Positions 52,222 through 62,162 of a stretch of 64,000 nucleotides of DNA are shown one piece after another. Origin of the DNA: DASRDR01 sp963812945 [NCBI: uncultured Candidatus Rokubacteria bacterium] (lineage in GTDB: Bacteria; Methylomirabilota; Methylomirabilia; Rokubacteriales). The notes under the pieces are model-generated. The model was not told where the DNA came from and did no database searches. It was given only the letters and a program-made list of their open reading frames with translations. The stretch spans positions 62,001 through 126,000 of the forward strand of contig CAWEXD010000006.1 of NCBI GenBank assembly GCA_963812945.1, in the 5' to 3' direction. The position numbers and the translations under genes are program-made. Positions within the stretch are counted from its first letter, which is position 1. Every line of letters starts with the position of its first letter.

Positions 52222-53730
52222 TCAGGCGAGGCGCGTTTCGGATCCGCGTGTCCGACGCCGGCGGAGCGCGCCCACGACCGGCAGGACGAGCGACAGGAGG
52301 ACCAGGGCGAGCAGGATGGCGGCCAGCGGGCGCTGGACGAAGATGGCCGGGCTGCCGAACGACAGGAGCAGCGACTGGCGCAGAGATGTCTCGAGCAGGG
52401 GCGCCAGCACCACCGCCAGCACCATCGGCGCCCGGGGGAAGTCGAGCTTCATCATCAACCAGCCGACGGCGCCGAACGCGAGGCAGATCACGACGGTCGT
52501 GAAGTCGAGCGTGCTCGCGTAGGCGCCCACCAGCGAGATGACGAGGATGCCGGGCGCGAGGTAGGCGTAGGGAACCCGGAGGATCGACGCGAAGAGCGGC
52601 GCGAGCGGCAGGTTGATGACGAGCAGGATGACGTTGCCGATGAACATGCTGGCGATCAGGCCCCAGACGAGCTGGGGCTGCTCCGTCATCAGCATGGGGC
52701 CGGGCCGCATGCCTTGCAGGATGAGGGCGGCGAGCAGCACGGCGGTGCTCGCGGAGCCCGGGATCCCGAGGGCGAGCATGGGGATGCAGGCACCATGGGC
52801 GGCCGAGTTGTTGGCCGACTCCGCGGCGGCGACGGCATCGAGCGCGCCCTTGCCGAAGCGCTCCGGGTGGCGGCTGAAGCGACGCTCGGTGACGTAGGCG
52901 AGCATCGAGGCGATGGTCGGGCCGGCGCCCGGCATGATGCCCACGAGGAAGCCGACCAGGCCGCCCCGCACGATCGCGCCCCGGCTCTCGGCCCACTCCT
53001 CCGCGGTCAGCCACATGCTGCGGAGGCTCGCGCGAATCGGCTTCAGCTCCTCGAAGCGCTCGAGCGAGCTCAGCACCTCGGCGATGCCGAAGATGCCGAT
53101 CGCCACGGGGAGGAAATCGATGCCCTCGACGAGCTCGACCTGCCCGAAGGTCAGCCGCGGGATCCCGGTGATGGGATCGACGCCGACCATGGCGACCATC
53201 AGGCCGAGGAGAGCGGCCATGAGCGCCCGGACCGTCGACGAGCCGCCCAGACTCGCGCTGGCGGTGATCCCGAGGGCCGCCAGCAGGAAGTACTCCGGGG
53301 CGTTGAACTTGAGGGCGAACTCGCTGAGCACGGGCGTGAGCAGGGCGACGGCGGCGACCGCCGCCATTCCGGCGGCGAACGACCCGATGGCGGCGATGCT
53401 GAGCGCGGCGCCGGCCCGCCCGCGGCGCGCGATCTGGTAGCCGTCCACCGCGGTCATCACGCTGGCCGCCTCGCCCGGCACGTTGACCAGCACCGAGGTG
53501 AGCGTGCCGCCGTACATGCCGCCGTACATGATGCCGGCCAGCATCACGATCGCGGTGACCGGCGGCAGCCCGAAGGTGAGGGGGAGCAGAAGGGCCATGC
53601 CGGCCGAGGGCCCGATCCCGGGCAAGGCGCCGATGATCTGCCCGAGCACCACGCCCACCACGACGAACGACAGGTTGAGCGGGGTCAGCGCCGTCGCGAA
53701 GCCGCCCGCCAGGAGCCCAAGGGAGTCGAT
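52222..53730 (-). CDS. tctA: Tripartite tricarboxylate transporter, large permease TctA
   Basis: A 502-residue membrane protein with about 11-12 helices. TctA hallmarks: GALPGIGPSAGMALLLPLTF, MYGGMYGGTLTSVLVNVPGE and the later SANNSAAHGACIPMLALGIP motif. The expected N-terminus is MDSLGLLAGG, but the codon in place is ATC (53728-53730), 6 nt after a perfect GGAGGG. So either a rare ATC start or one wrong base. An open frame runs in from the TctB frame upstream. With TctB and the binding protein it would import citrate-like carboxylates. Confidence 0.9.
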   Translation of the reverse strand: MDSLGLLAGGFATALTPLNLSFVVVGVVLGQIIGALPGIGPSAGMALLLPLTFGLPPVTAIVMLAGIMYGGMYGGTLTSVLVNVPGEAASVMTAVDGYQIARRGRAGAALSIAAIGSFAAGMAAVAAVALLTPVLSEFALKFNAPEYFLLAALGITASASLGGSSTVRALMAALLGLMVAMVGVDPITGIPRLTFGQVELVEGIDFLPVAIGIFGIAEVLSSLERFEELKPIRASLRSMWLTAEEWAESRGAIVRGGLVGFLVGIMPGAGPTIASMLAYVTERRFSRHPERFGKGALDAVAAAESANNSAAHGACIPMLALGIPGSASTAVLLAALILQGMRPGPMLMTEQPQLVWGLIASMFIGNVILLVINLPLAPLFASILRVPYAYLAPGILVISLVGAYASTLDFTTVVICLAFGAVGWLMMKLDFPRAPMVLAVVLAPLLETSLRQSLLLSFGSPAIFVQRPLAAILLALVLLSLVLPVVGALRRRRTRGSETRLA

Positions 53731-53756
53731 CGGACACCCTCCGTGCGGGCGCGCCG

Positions 53757-54210
53757 TCAGAATCCGGTGAGGCCGGTGGGCAGGCGCACGCCGAGCCACC
53801 GGACGAAGACGACGTAGATCAGTCCGGTCGTGATGGCCGTCGTCGCGAGGCTCGGCGCGATCCCGCGCCGCTGCGACGACGATCAGCAGGAAGACCATGA
53901 ACAGCGCCGCGCTGGACATCATGCCGAGCACGGGCGACAGCACGGCGAACGCGACGAGGGCGGCGAAGGCCATGGCGACGCGCCGAAAGCCCTCCCGGTC
54001 CGGCCACTCAACCCCGGCGGCACCCCCGCGGCCGCGCGTCTCGACGAGCAGAAGCGCGGACAGCAGCACGCCGGCCCCCGCCGCCCAGATGGGGAGGAAA
54101 GCCGGCCCCGGGGTGAAGTCGCTCCAGTAGCCGAGGTGCCAGGTCCCGAGCGCGGCGGTGGCCGACAGCGCGAGGAGCGCGATCGCCGGAAGGACGTCGC
54201 TCATCCTCAT
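53757..54210 (-). pseudogene. tctB: Tripartite tricarboxylate transporter, small permease TctB, frameshifted
   Basis: Four-helix TctB protein. ATG 54210 (or 54204) starts VLPAIALLALSATAALGTW. Helices 1-3 are clean to about 53870, where a single extra or missing base shifts the frame. The restored frame gives GIAPSLATTAITTGLIYVVF followed by VRWLGVRLPTGLTGF and TGA at 53757-53759. Unrestored, the frame reads directly into tctA as a 662-residue false fusion. Confidence 0.8.
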
Positions 54211-54232
54211 CGCTGTCGGCCGGCCGGCTCGG

Positions 54233-55239
54233 CTACTTCTTGGCGAGACCCAGCTCCGCCATCAGCGTCCGGTAGGTCTCCTGCTGCTTGGCGAGGTACT
54301 CCTTGACCCGATCGAGGCCGTAGAACTCGCTCCGCTGGAACTTCTGCCTTGAGACCGTCCTGCCAGGCCTTGGTGTTCGACGACCTTGCGGAACTTGTCC
54401 TCCCACCACACGGCGAGCTCGGGCTCGATGCCCGGCGGCAGCGCGACGCTCCAGTTCTGACCGAACACGACGTCGTAGCCCTGCTCCTTCGCGGTCGGCA
54501 CGTCCTTGTAGGAGTCCTCGGGGCGGCGCTTCTCGGACAGGATCGCGAGCGGGCGCGCCTTTTGGGCCTTGATCTGCTCGAGGCCCTCCTCGAGCGTGCC
54601 GAAGGTGGCCTCGACGTTGCCACCGAGGAACGCGGCCAAGCGCGGCCCCGCCGCCGTCGAACGGCACGTAGGTGAACTTGACGCCGCCGGCCTTCTCGAG
54701 CAGGGCCGTGGACAGGTGATCGGTGCCGCCGGTCTGGGCGCCGGCGATCCGGACCCGGCGCGGCTCCTTCTTCGCGGCCTCCATGAAGTCCTTCAGGGTC
54801 CGGTACGGCGAGTTGGGCGCGACGAGGAGGACGAGCTCCGACTGGATGAAGCCGGCGACCGGCACGATCTGGTCGATCACCGACGGGGTGCCTTGCATGA
54901 TCGGCGTGGTGTACACCGGCTGGGCGATGCAGAGCAGCGTGTTCTCGTCACCCTTCTTGCCGAGCGCGTGGTTGTAGGCATTGGCCCACGAGCCGCCCGG
55001 TGCGGTTCTGCACCACGACCGGGTTGGGGACGATCTTCTCTTCCGCTCATGATCTTGACGACGTTGCGCATGATGACGTCGGGCGTCCCGCCGGGGCTCG
55101 AGCCGACGGTGATCTCGATCGGCCCCGTCGGCGCCTTGCCCTGCGCCGTGACCGGAGTGGGAGCGAGCGCCGCGATCACTCCGAGGGCCAGCAGGGCGGC
55201 GAGCGTTCGAGCGCGGCCGGGGATCCCGTTCGTGGGCAT
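54233..55239 (-). pseudogene. tctC: Tripartite tricarboxylate transporter binding protein TctC (Bug family), frameshifted
   Basis: Periplasmic solute-binding protein. ATG 55239 with GGAGGA upstream opens a signal peptide cleaved near VTAQG. The next conserved block EITVGSSPGGTPDVIMRNVV is intact. At least four single-base shifts follow, at about 55045, 55010, 54640 and 54355. Intact blocks in other frames include VYTTPIMQGTPSVIDQIVPV, RVRIAGAQTGGTDHLSTALL and FGQNWSVALPPGIEPEL, ending LMAELGLAKK. All parts of a full-length Bug protein are present. Confidence 0.8.
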
Positions 55240-55372
55240 CGGGTTTCCTCCCTGTGTTGGTGCGATGGGGGGCGCGTTACAGAGCCGAGCGTAGAATGGC
55301 CCTCGCGCTCTCGTCAATAGCGTCGGTGGCTCCGGGTGCCCGACGTCGAGGGGCCGGTGCTATCCTCGGGGC

Positions 55373-56638
55373 GTGAACACGAGCTGTGACACGCTGGTGG
55401 CTCTCGCGTCGGAGACGCGCGGTGGCCGCACGCTCTTCGCCAAGAACAGCGATCGGCCGGCGACGGAGTGCCAGCCGCTCGAGGCCGTGCCGGCTCGGCG
55501 CAATCCGCCCGGCAGCACGGTCCGGTGCACCTACATCGAGATCCCCGAAGCTCCCGAGACGGTGGCGACTCTCGGCAGCCGTCCCTGGTGGATCTGGGGG
55601 TTCGAGCATGGCGTCAACGCGCGCGGGGTGGCGATCGGGAACGAGGCGCTCCACACACGCGAGACGCCGGCCGAGACCGGGCTCCTCGGCATGGATCTCC
55701 TGCGCCTCGGCCTCGAGCGCGGGGGGACGGCGGACGAGGCCAAGCGCGTCATCACGGGCCTCCTCGAGCGTCACGGTCAGGGCGGCAGCGCCCAGCACGG
55801 CGGCCGCCGCTTCTACCACAACAGCTTCATCATCGCGGATCCCGGGGCCGCGTGGGTGCTCGAGACCTCGGGCCGCCACTGGGTGGCGCGACGTGTCCGA
55901 GGGCGCGCGGCGATCTCGAATCTCGCGACCATCGGCGACGACTGGGACGAGGCGTCGTCCGGCATCGAGGCCTACGCGGCAGAGCGCGGCTGGTGGACGC
56001 CCTCGCCGGGCCGCCGCCTCGACTTCCGCGTGGCGTTCGAGAATCCGGAGCCGCGCTACCGGGCGGAGGCCCGTCACGACGCCAGCTGCCGATTTCTCGC
56101 CGCGACCGGCCGGCCCGGCGTGTCCGAGATGATGCGGCACCTCCGGGACCACTACGACGGCGGCACCGTCCACCGTCCCGGCCGGAAGGACGGCGATCCC
56201 CGCGGCTGGTCCGTCTGCATGCACCCGGAGCCGGCCACCGGCGCGACGGCCGCCAGCATGGTGGCCGAGCTGGGGAAGGACGAACCCGTGGTGGCCTGGT
56301 GCGCGCAGACGACGCCGTGCACGAGCGCGTTCCTGCCCCTGGCCGTCGGCGCCGAGCTGCCGGAGCTGCTCACTCGCGGCTCGGGCGAGCCGGACCTGCG
56401 GTCCGCGTGGTGGCGCATGAAAGCACTCGGGGATGTGGTGATGGACGACCCCGCCGAGCGGACGCCGGTCGTGCAGGCCGTGTGGCACGCCTGGGAGCGG
56501 GAGCTCCTGGAGGCGGTCGCGGCGGACCGCTCGGCCGCCCGTCGGAACATCGGACAGCGGGTCGAGCGAATGCTTCACCGCTGCGGGACGCTGCTCGCGC
56601 GAATGGCGGCGGAGCGGCCCGTCGCTCACGGAGGATAA
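55373..56638 (+). CDS. C69-family peptidase (dipeptidase/secernin-like)
   Basis: A 421-residue N-terminal-nucleophile hydrolase. GTG 55373 gives VNTSCDTLVALAS; Cys5 matches the catalytic Cys exposed after propeptide removal in C69 enzymes. Further conserved features: FAKNSDRPATECQPL, WGFEHGVNARGVAIGNEAL, and FIIADPGAAWVLET. Secernin-like members have a similar short propeptide. It precedes a peptide-binding protein by 5 nt, which suggests the pair handles a peptide-like substrate. Confidence 0.85.
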   Translation: MNTSCDTLVALASETRGGRTLFAKNSDRPATECQPLEAVPARRNPPGSTVRCTYIEIPEAPETVATLGSRPWWIWGFEHGVNARGVAIGNEALHTRETPAETGLLGMDLLRLGLERGGTADEAKRVITGLLERHGQGGSAQHGGRRFYHNSFIIADPGAAWVLETSGRHWVARRVRGRAAISNLATIGDDWDEASSGIEAYAAERGWWTPSPGRRLDFRVAFENPEPRYRAEARHDASCRFLAATGRPGVSEMMRHLRDHYDGGTVHRPGRKDGDPRGWSVCMHPEPATGATAASMVAELGKDEPVVAWCAQTTPCTSAFLPLAVGAELPELLTRGSGEPDLRSAWWRMKALGDVVMDDPAERTPVVQAVWHAWERELLEAVAADRSAARRNIGQRVERMLHRCGTLLARMAAERPVAHGG

Positions 56639-56643
56639 AGGCG

Positions 56644-58233
56644 ATGCGAGAGTCGAGAGCCACGAGGATGCCCTCCCGCCGGACCCTGATCGCGGGCGCC
56701 GCGGCCTTCGGCGCCACGGGCGCGGTCGGCCCCGCGATCCTGCGTCGCACCGCGCAGGCCCAGGAGCCGAGGCCGGGCGGCGTGCTGAAAGTCGCCATCA
56801 TTGGCGAACCCCCATCGCTCGACGCGCACTGGACGACCGCGAGCCTGACCTACGACGTGACCTCGCACCTCTACGAGCCCCTCTTCACGCTGGACGAGCG
56901 GTACGGCGTCATCCCCATGCTGGCCGAAGGCCACACGGTCTCGGATGGGGGCAAGACCTGGACGATCCGCCTCCGGCGCGGCGTTCCGTTCCACAACGGG
57001 AAGGAATGCTCGGCCGAGGACGTGGTGGCGTCGATCACGCGGTGGGGCCGGATCGCGAGCGTGGGTAAGGGCCTGTTCAAGAACGTCCAGTCGATGCAGG
57101 CCAAGGACCGGTATACCGTCGAGCTCCGGTTCGGCGGCTGCGCGGGGCCGGTGCTGGCCGCGCTCGCGCACGCCAGCCAGTTCCCCGCGATCTATCCGAA
57201 GGAGGTCGTGGAGGCGGCCGGGGACGGCCAGATCAAGGACTTCGTCGGCACGGGGCCGCTCCGCTTCGTCGAGCGGGTCCCCGACCGCCACATCCGCATG
57301 GCCCGGTTCGACCGGTACGCCGCGCGCTCCGAGGCCCCCAACGGGTATGGCGGCCGGCGCACGGCCTACGCGGACGAGCTTCACTTCGTTCCGGTGCCGG
57401 ACGTGTCCGTGCGGGCGGCGGGCGTCGAGTCGGGCGAGTACCACTTCAGCGACTGGATCGCTCCGGACAACTACGAGCGCCTCGCCAAGAACGCCCGCCT
57501 CGACGTGATGATCGTGAAGCCGAACGAGTGGGTCAGCGCCATCTTCAACAAGAAGCAGGGGCCGTTCGCCAACCGGCTGCTCCGGCAGGCGGTGGTCGCC
57601 GCCCTGGACATGGAGCCGATCATGAAGGCGGCGGTCGGGGGAGCCGACTTCTACCGGCTCGACCCGAGCCTGCTCTTCCGGGAGCAGGTCTGGTGGACGG
57701 ACGTCGGCAAGGACGTCTACAACCGGCCGGACCGGGACAAGGCCAAGCGCCTCATGCGGGAGGCCGGGTACAAGGGGGAGCCCATTCGCTGGATGGCGAC
57801 CCAGTTCTACGACTGGATGTACAAGTCCGCGCTCGCCGCCAAGCAGCAGCTCGAGGATGTCGGGTTCAACATCGACCTCCAGGTGCTCGAGTGGGCGACG
57901 GTCGTTCAGCGCCGCAACGACCCAAAGCTCTACGAGATATTCACGACCGGGATCGGGTTCCAGACCGACCCGTCCCAGATGTCGATCCTCTCTTGCGACT
58001 GGCCCGGGTGGACGTGCGACCAGAAGCTCGAGGCGCTCCAGGCGCGGCTCGCGTGCGAAACAGATTTCGCCCGACGGAAGGCGGTCTGGGAAGAGATCCA
58101 GCGCTGGTTCTGGGACGAGGTGCCGGTCGTCAAGCTCGGCGACTTTTTCACGCTCCGGGTCAAGCAGAAGAGCGTGGCCGGGTATGCCAATCGCTACCGG
58201 CCCTTCTTCTGGAACGTGGGGCTGACGCGCTAG
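56644..58233 (+). CDS. ABC transporter solute-binding protein, family 5, Tat-exported
   Basis: A 529-residue periplasmic peptide/opine/nickel-type binding protein. The N-terminus SRRTLIAGAAAFGATG is a twin-arginine signal. Family features: IIGEPPSLDAHWTTASLTYD, LYEPLFTLDERYGVIPMLAE, IRLRRGVPFHNGKE. Paralogue of the protein at 36390 but with no permease genes beside it, so it probably shares a transporter encoded elsewhere. 5 nt after the C69 peptidase gene. Confidence 0.9.
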   Translation: MRESRATRMPSRRTLIAGAAAFGATGAVGPAILRRTAQAQEPRPGGVLKVAIIGEPPSLDAHWTTASLTYDVTSHLYEPLFTLDERYGVIPMLAEGHTVSDGGKTWTIRLRRGVPFHNGKECSAEDVVASITRWGRIASVGKGLFKNVQSMQAKDRYTVELRFGGCAGPVLAALAHASQFPAIYPKEVVEAAGDGQIKDFVGTGPLRFVERVPDRHIRMARFDRYAARSEAPNGYGGRRTAYADELHFVPVPDVSVRAAGVESGEYHFSDWIAPDNYERLAKNARLDVMIVKPNEWVSAIFNKKQGPFANRLLRQAVVAALDMEPIMKAAVGGADFYRLDPSLLFREQVWWTDVGKDVYNRPDRDKAKRLMREAGYKGEPIRWMATQFYDWMYKSALAAKQQLEDVGFNIDLQVLEWATVVQRRNDPKLYEIFTTGIGFQTDPSQMSILSCDWPGWTCDQKLEALQARLACETDFARRKAVWEEIQRWFWDEVPVVKLGDFFTLRVKQKSVAGYANRYRPFFWNVGLTR

Positions 58234-58289
58234 GAAACCATTCCGGCCGAGGGCGACCTCGGTCGGGTGAGTGTGCGCGGCCCGGTCGG

Positions 58290-58955
58290 CTAGGCGGAGA
58301 GCCCGAAGAGCGACGTCATGCGCGTCGACGCGAGCATCGTGCCCATCTCCTGGTCCGCCGGCCGGCGGGCGAATCGGCTCGCCGCGTCGAGCACGCGGGG
58401 CAAGAGCGCGAGGTCTCCCGCGGTGTTCAGGAAGACGTCCGGCACGTCGAGCGCCCAGTGCACCGCACGGTCGATGTCCGCCTGCTCCTCGAGAGGCTGG
58501 TACCAGGTGGTGTGGGTCCGCTCCGTCGTGGCCCACGGCCCCCGGGCGATCGACTTGATCACCTGGACGGCCACGTTGCGCGCCCGGCAGAGTCCCCAGG
58601 AGCTCCTCGAAGCTCTGGCGATAGCGCTCGTCCTGGGCCATGAACATCGAGGTGCCGCCGCCGCCGCCGATGCCGACGATGGCGGCGAGATCGTCGCGCG
58701 TCGCGATGAAACGGGCGAAGGCCTCGGCCATGGCGGCGACGGCGGTGCCGCGGTCGTCGAGGCCGAGGACTGCCGCCGGCCCGTCCGGGTGGTGGGCCGC
58801 GACCGCGGCGGCGGTGATGTCGGTGGCGACGGTCGCCGTGCGCGTGCCGAGGTCGACGGTGCGCGGATCGCCCCCGGCGCGGCGAACCGATCGGCGAGCC
58901 ACGCCAGTTCGGCGCCCTTGGTGTCCGCTGTACCGGCGACGTAGACAAAGGTCAT
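58290..58955 (-). pseudogene. Chimeric remnant: Tm-1-like N-terminus joined to aldo/keto reductase C-terminus
   Basis: From ATG 58955 the protein begins like the Tm-1/UPF0261 family: [20 protein letters not shown], then, after a frame change near 58880, [20 protein letters not shown] and GIGGGGG. From about 58650 it reads like the C-terminal third of an aldo/keto reductase: [17 protein letters not shown], after another shift near 58595, [17 protein letters not shown], and a tail TSLFGL. The end of Tm-1 and the first two-thirds of the reductase are missing. A deletion between neighbouring genes, or a misassembly, would explain it. Confidence 0.6.
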
Positions 58956-59088
58956 AGTTCTGATACGCCCGCCGCGCGCACAATGCTGGTGCGCGCGACG
59001 TCGTCTTCCTCCCCGTGTGCCGAGTCGGGCCCGGCGTTTCTTGTCTTTTCGGCCGTTTACCCGACCGTTGAACACGATTGCTTTCGCG

Positions 59089-59125
59089 TTGAGACGCCCG
59101 TATCGTATTGACATGGATGTCTCAA
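59089..59125 (+). promoter_or_regulatory. Inverted repeat across the TetR start
   Basis: TTGAGAC at 59089-59095 and GTCTCAA at 59119-59125 are perfect inverted copies flanking the ATG at 59113. The gap between the divergent chimeric gene (58955) and the TetR gene is a natural place for autoregulation. Centre-to-centre distance is 30 bp, rather long for a single TetR operator, so the call is tentative. Confidence 0.3.
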
Positions 59126-59751
59126 GTCAAGCCGAGCAGAGCGAGGCGAAGGAGAGCGGGCCGCGGATGCGGACCCGGCGGCTCCTGCTCGACACGACGA
59201 TGGCGCTGATGCAGGCCGGACGCATACCGTCGGTGACCGACGTCGCCGAGGCGGCGGAGGTGTCGCGGGCCACGGCCTACCGCTATTTCCCGACCCAGGC
59301 GGCGCTGGTGCAGGCGGCGGTGGACGAGGCGCTCGGGCCGATCCTCGCCTGGCGCTCGAGCTCGGCGGATGCGGAGGAGCGGGTCGAGGAGCTCCTCGCC
59401 TGCGCCTATCCGCGCCTTGACGAGTACGAGGCGACGCTGCGGGCGGCGCTGCTCCAGGCGATGGAGCAGTGGAGCCGGCGCCGGGCGGGCTTGCTCGGCG
59501 ACGAGGCGCCGATCGTGCGCGGCAACCGCCGCGACCTGCTCGGCAGCGCGCTGGCGCCGCTGCGGGGCCGGGTGGGGACGGCGGAGTTCGACCGGCTCCG
59601 GCAGGCGCTGTCGCTGCTCTTCGGAACCGAGGCCTTCGTCGTGCTCAAGGACATCTGGGGCCTCGACGGCGACCGGGCACGCGCCGTTGCGCTGTGGTCC
59701 GCCCACGCCCTGGTGCGGGCGACGGTGGCGGAGGCCGAAGCCCCGGCCTAG
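59113..59751 (+). CDS. TetR-family transcriptional regulator
   Basis: A 212-residue regulator. N-terminal [42 protein letters not shown]. The remaining helical part is the ligand/dimer domain. It is followed 118 nt later by the sugar ABC operon on the same strand and is divergent from the chimeric gene; it probably controls one or both. Its own reading frame has no shifts, unlike those beside it. Confidence 0.88.
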   Translation: MDVSSQAEQSEAKESGPRMRTRRLLLDTTMALMQAGRIPSVTDVAEAAEVSRATAYRYFPTQAALVQAAVDEALGPILAWRSSSADAEERVEELLACAYPRLDEYEATLRAALLQAMEQWSRRRAGLLGDEAPIVRGNRRDLLGSALAPLRGRVGTAEFDRLRQALSLLFGTEAFVVLKDIWGLDGDRARAVALWSAHALVRATVAEAEAPA

Positions 59752-59869
59752 ACCGGAGGAGGGTGGACGAACGACACGAGACTGATCGAGGATACAAGGC
59801 GAGACGCCGATCCAACGGCGTGCCGCGCAAGGCGGCTCCGAACGAACCGTTCCCAGGGAGGACATCGGA

Positions 59870-61184
59870 ATGGCAAGCAAGCGACTGACTGGACTGCTCG
59901 CCGGCGCGGGAGCGCTGGCTCTGACGCTCGGGGCCGTGCCGGCCTCGGCGCAGGAACTGACGATCTTCTGGGCGGAATGGGATCCGGCCAACTACCTGCA
60001 GGAACTTGTCAACGACTACACGGCGGAGACCGGCGTGAAAGTCACGGTGCAGACGACGCCGTGGCCGGACTTCCAGACCAAGGCCTTCACGGAGTTCAAC
60101 GCCCACGGCGATGCCTACGACATGGTCGTCGGCGACTCGCAGTGGCTCGGCGCCGGCTCGACCCGGGCCACTACGTCGACCTCACCGATTTCTTCAACGA
60201 GCACAAGCTGAATGACGTGATGGCGCCGGCGACGATCAAGTACTATGCCGAGTACCCCAGCGGCAGCCACAAGTACTGGGCGATCCCGCTCGAGGGCGAC
60301 GCCATCGGCTGGGCCTATCGCAAGGACTGGTTCGAGGACCCGAAGGAGAAGGAGGCCTTCAAGGCCAAGTACGGCTACGACCTCGCCGTGCCGACGACCT
60401 ATGCGCAGCTGCGCGATATCGCCGAGTTCTTCTATCGGCCCGACCAGAAGCGCTACGGCATCGCCATCTATACCGACAATTCCTATGACGCGATGGCGAT
60501 GGGCGTCGAGAGCGCCATCTTCAGCTACGGCGCCGAGCTCGGCGACTACGCCACCTACAAGGTCGACGGCATCATCAACTCGAAGCAGGCGGTCGACGGC
60601 GCTCGACATGTACAAGGAGCTCTACAAGTTCACGCCGCCGGACTGGGGCAAGACCTTCTTCGTCGAGGACAACCAGGCGATCACCGAGCGGCCTGGCGGC
60701 GATGAGCATGAACTTCTTCGCCTTCTTCCCGCCGCTCGTCAACAAGGCGACCAACCCCAACGCCGCCGGCACCGGCTTCTTCGCCAACCCGGCCGGCCCG
60801 AACGGAAAGCGTTTCGCGGCGCTCGGCGGCCAGGGCATCTCGATCGTGTCCTACTCGAAGAAGCAGGACGAGTCGATGAAGTTCCTGGAGTGGTTCATCA
60901 AGGACGAGACCCAGAAGAAGTGGGCGGCGCTTGGCGGCTACACCTGCAGCCAGGCGGTGCTGAAGTCGGCGGAGTTCCAGAACGCCACGCCCTACAACAA
61001 GGCGTTCTACGAGACGATGTTCATGGTCAAGGACTTCTGGGCGACACCTGAGTATGCGGAGGTGCTCGACCAGTTCAACAACATCTATCCGTTCGTGGTG
61101 GGCGGCAAGGGCACCGCAAAGGAAGCCCTCGACGGCGTCGCCAAGGACTGGACGGCGACCTTCACGAAATACGGCCGCAGCTGA
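59870..61184 (+). pseudogene. Sugar ABC transporter solute-binding protein (family 1), frameshifted
   Basis: Periplasmic sugar-binding protein. ATG 59870 after GGGAGGA starts a signal peptide cleaved after ASAQ. Mature N-terminus ELTIFWAEWDPANYLQELV. Three single-base shifts lie at about 60165, 60600 and 60690; intact blocks in successive frames are GHYVDLTDFFNEHKLNDVM, LDMYKELYKFTPPDWGKTFF and MNFFAFFPPLVNKATNPN. The C-terminal 160 residues are clean. First gene of a three-gene transporter. Confidence 0.8.
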
Positions 61185-61272
61185 CGCCGGCACCGCGCGA
61201 CCGGGCCGGGCGGCGGCGCCCGGCCTCACGACCAGAATAGACGTCCGAAGGGGCAGGGAGGCGCTTCGCGCG

Positions 61273-62161
61273 CTGACCAGACTCGACCCAGGCTCGCGAG
61301 CCGCCGCGCGGGGCTGGAGCGACCTCGCGATCCGCAACCTGTTCATCATTCCGACGATCCTCTTCCTGATCGTCTTCAACATCTTTCCGTTGATCTATTC
61401 ACTCGGATACTCGTTCACCGACTTGCCGCCATCGGAAGCGAGCCGCGGAGCTTCGTCGGCCTGAAGAACTATCGCGACCTGCTGAGCGACGCCAACATCT
61501 GGTCGAACTTCGTCATCACCGCCAAGTACGTGATCGTCTCCGTTGCGGGCCAGATGCTGGTCGGCTTCGGCCTCGCGCTTCTTCTCAACCGCAGCTTTCC
61601 CCTCAAGGGCTCGTCACCACGCTGCTGCTTCTGCCGATGATGATGTCGCCGGCGGTGGTCGGGCTGTTCTGGCAGTTGCTCTACGACCCGTCCTGGGGGC
61701 CGATCAACTACGTGTTCGGCCTCGGCGATTTCGCGTGGCTGTCGGACCCCGATGGCGCTCTACGCGGTGGCGATCACCGACATCTGGATGTGGTCGCCTT
61801 TCGTGATGCTGCTGTCGCTCGCCGGCCTGTCGGCCGTCCCCAAGCACCTCTACGAGGCGGCGGCCATCGATCGCGCCGGCGCCTGGTACACCTTCACGCC
61901 GCATCACGTTGCCGCTGGTAGCGCCGCTCCTTCTCATCGCGCATGATCTTCCGCACGATGGAGGCGTTCAAGACCTTCGACATCGCCTACACCATGACGA
62001 CGCAGCCGACGACGGAGCTGATCTCGATCCGGCTCTACAAGCTGGCGTTCCAGCAGTGGGATACCGGGCAGTCCTGCGCTCTCGCCTACATCGTCCTGAT
62101 CATGGTGCTCGCCATCACCAACATCTACGTCAAATATCTCAACCGCGTGAAGGAACGCTGA
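61273..62161 (+). pseudogene. Sugar ABC transporter permease (MalF/UgpA-like), frameshifted
   Basis: Permease with six expected helices. The expected start would read M-TRLDPGSRAAARGWSDLAI, but the codon is CTG (61273-61275), after GGGAGG. About five or six single-base shifts (around 61430, 61605, 61755, 61900, 61940) break it up. Blocks such as NLFIIPTILFLIVFNIFPL, MMSPAVVGLFWQLLYDPSWG, the EAA loop HLYEAAAIDRAGAWYTF and IFRTMEAFKTFDIAYTM are intact. Confidence 0.75.
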
Positions 62162-62162
62162 G

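Noticed and set aside
52222-54210. TctB-TctA natural fusion protein of 662 residues
   Set aside because: The joining segment is out-of-frame TctB sequence; restoring one base gives a normal TctB end and stop, and TctA has its own ribosome-binding site.
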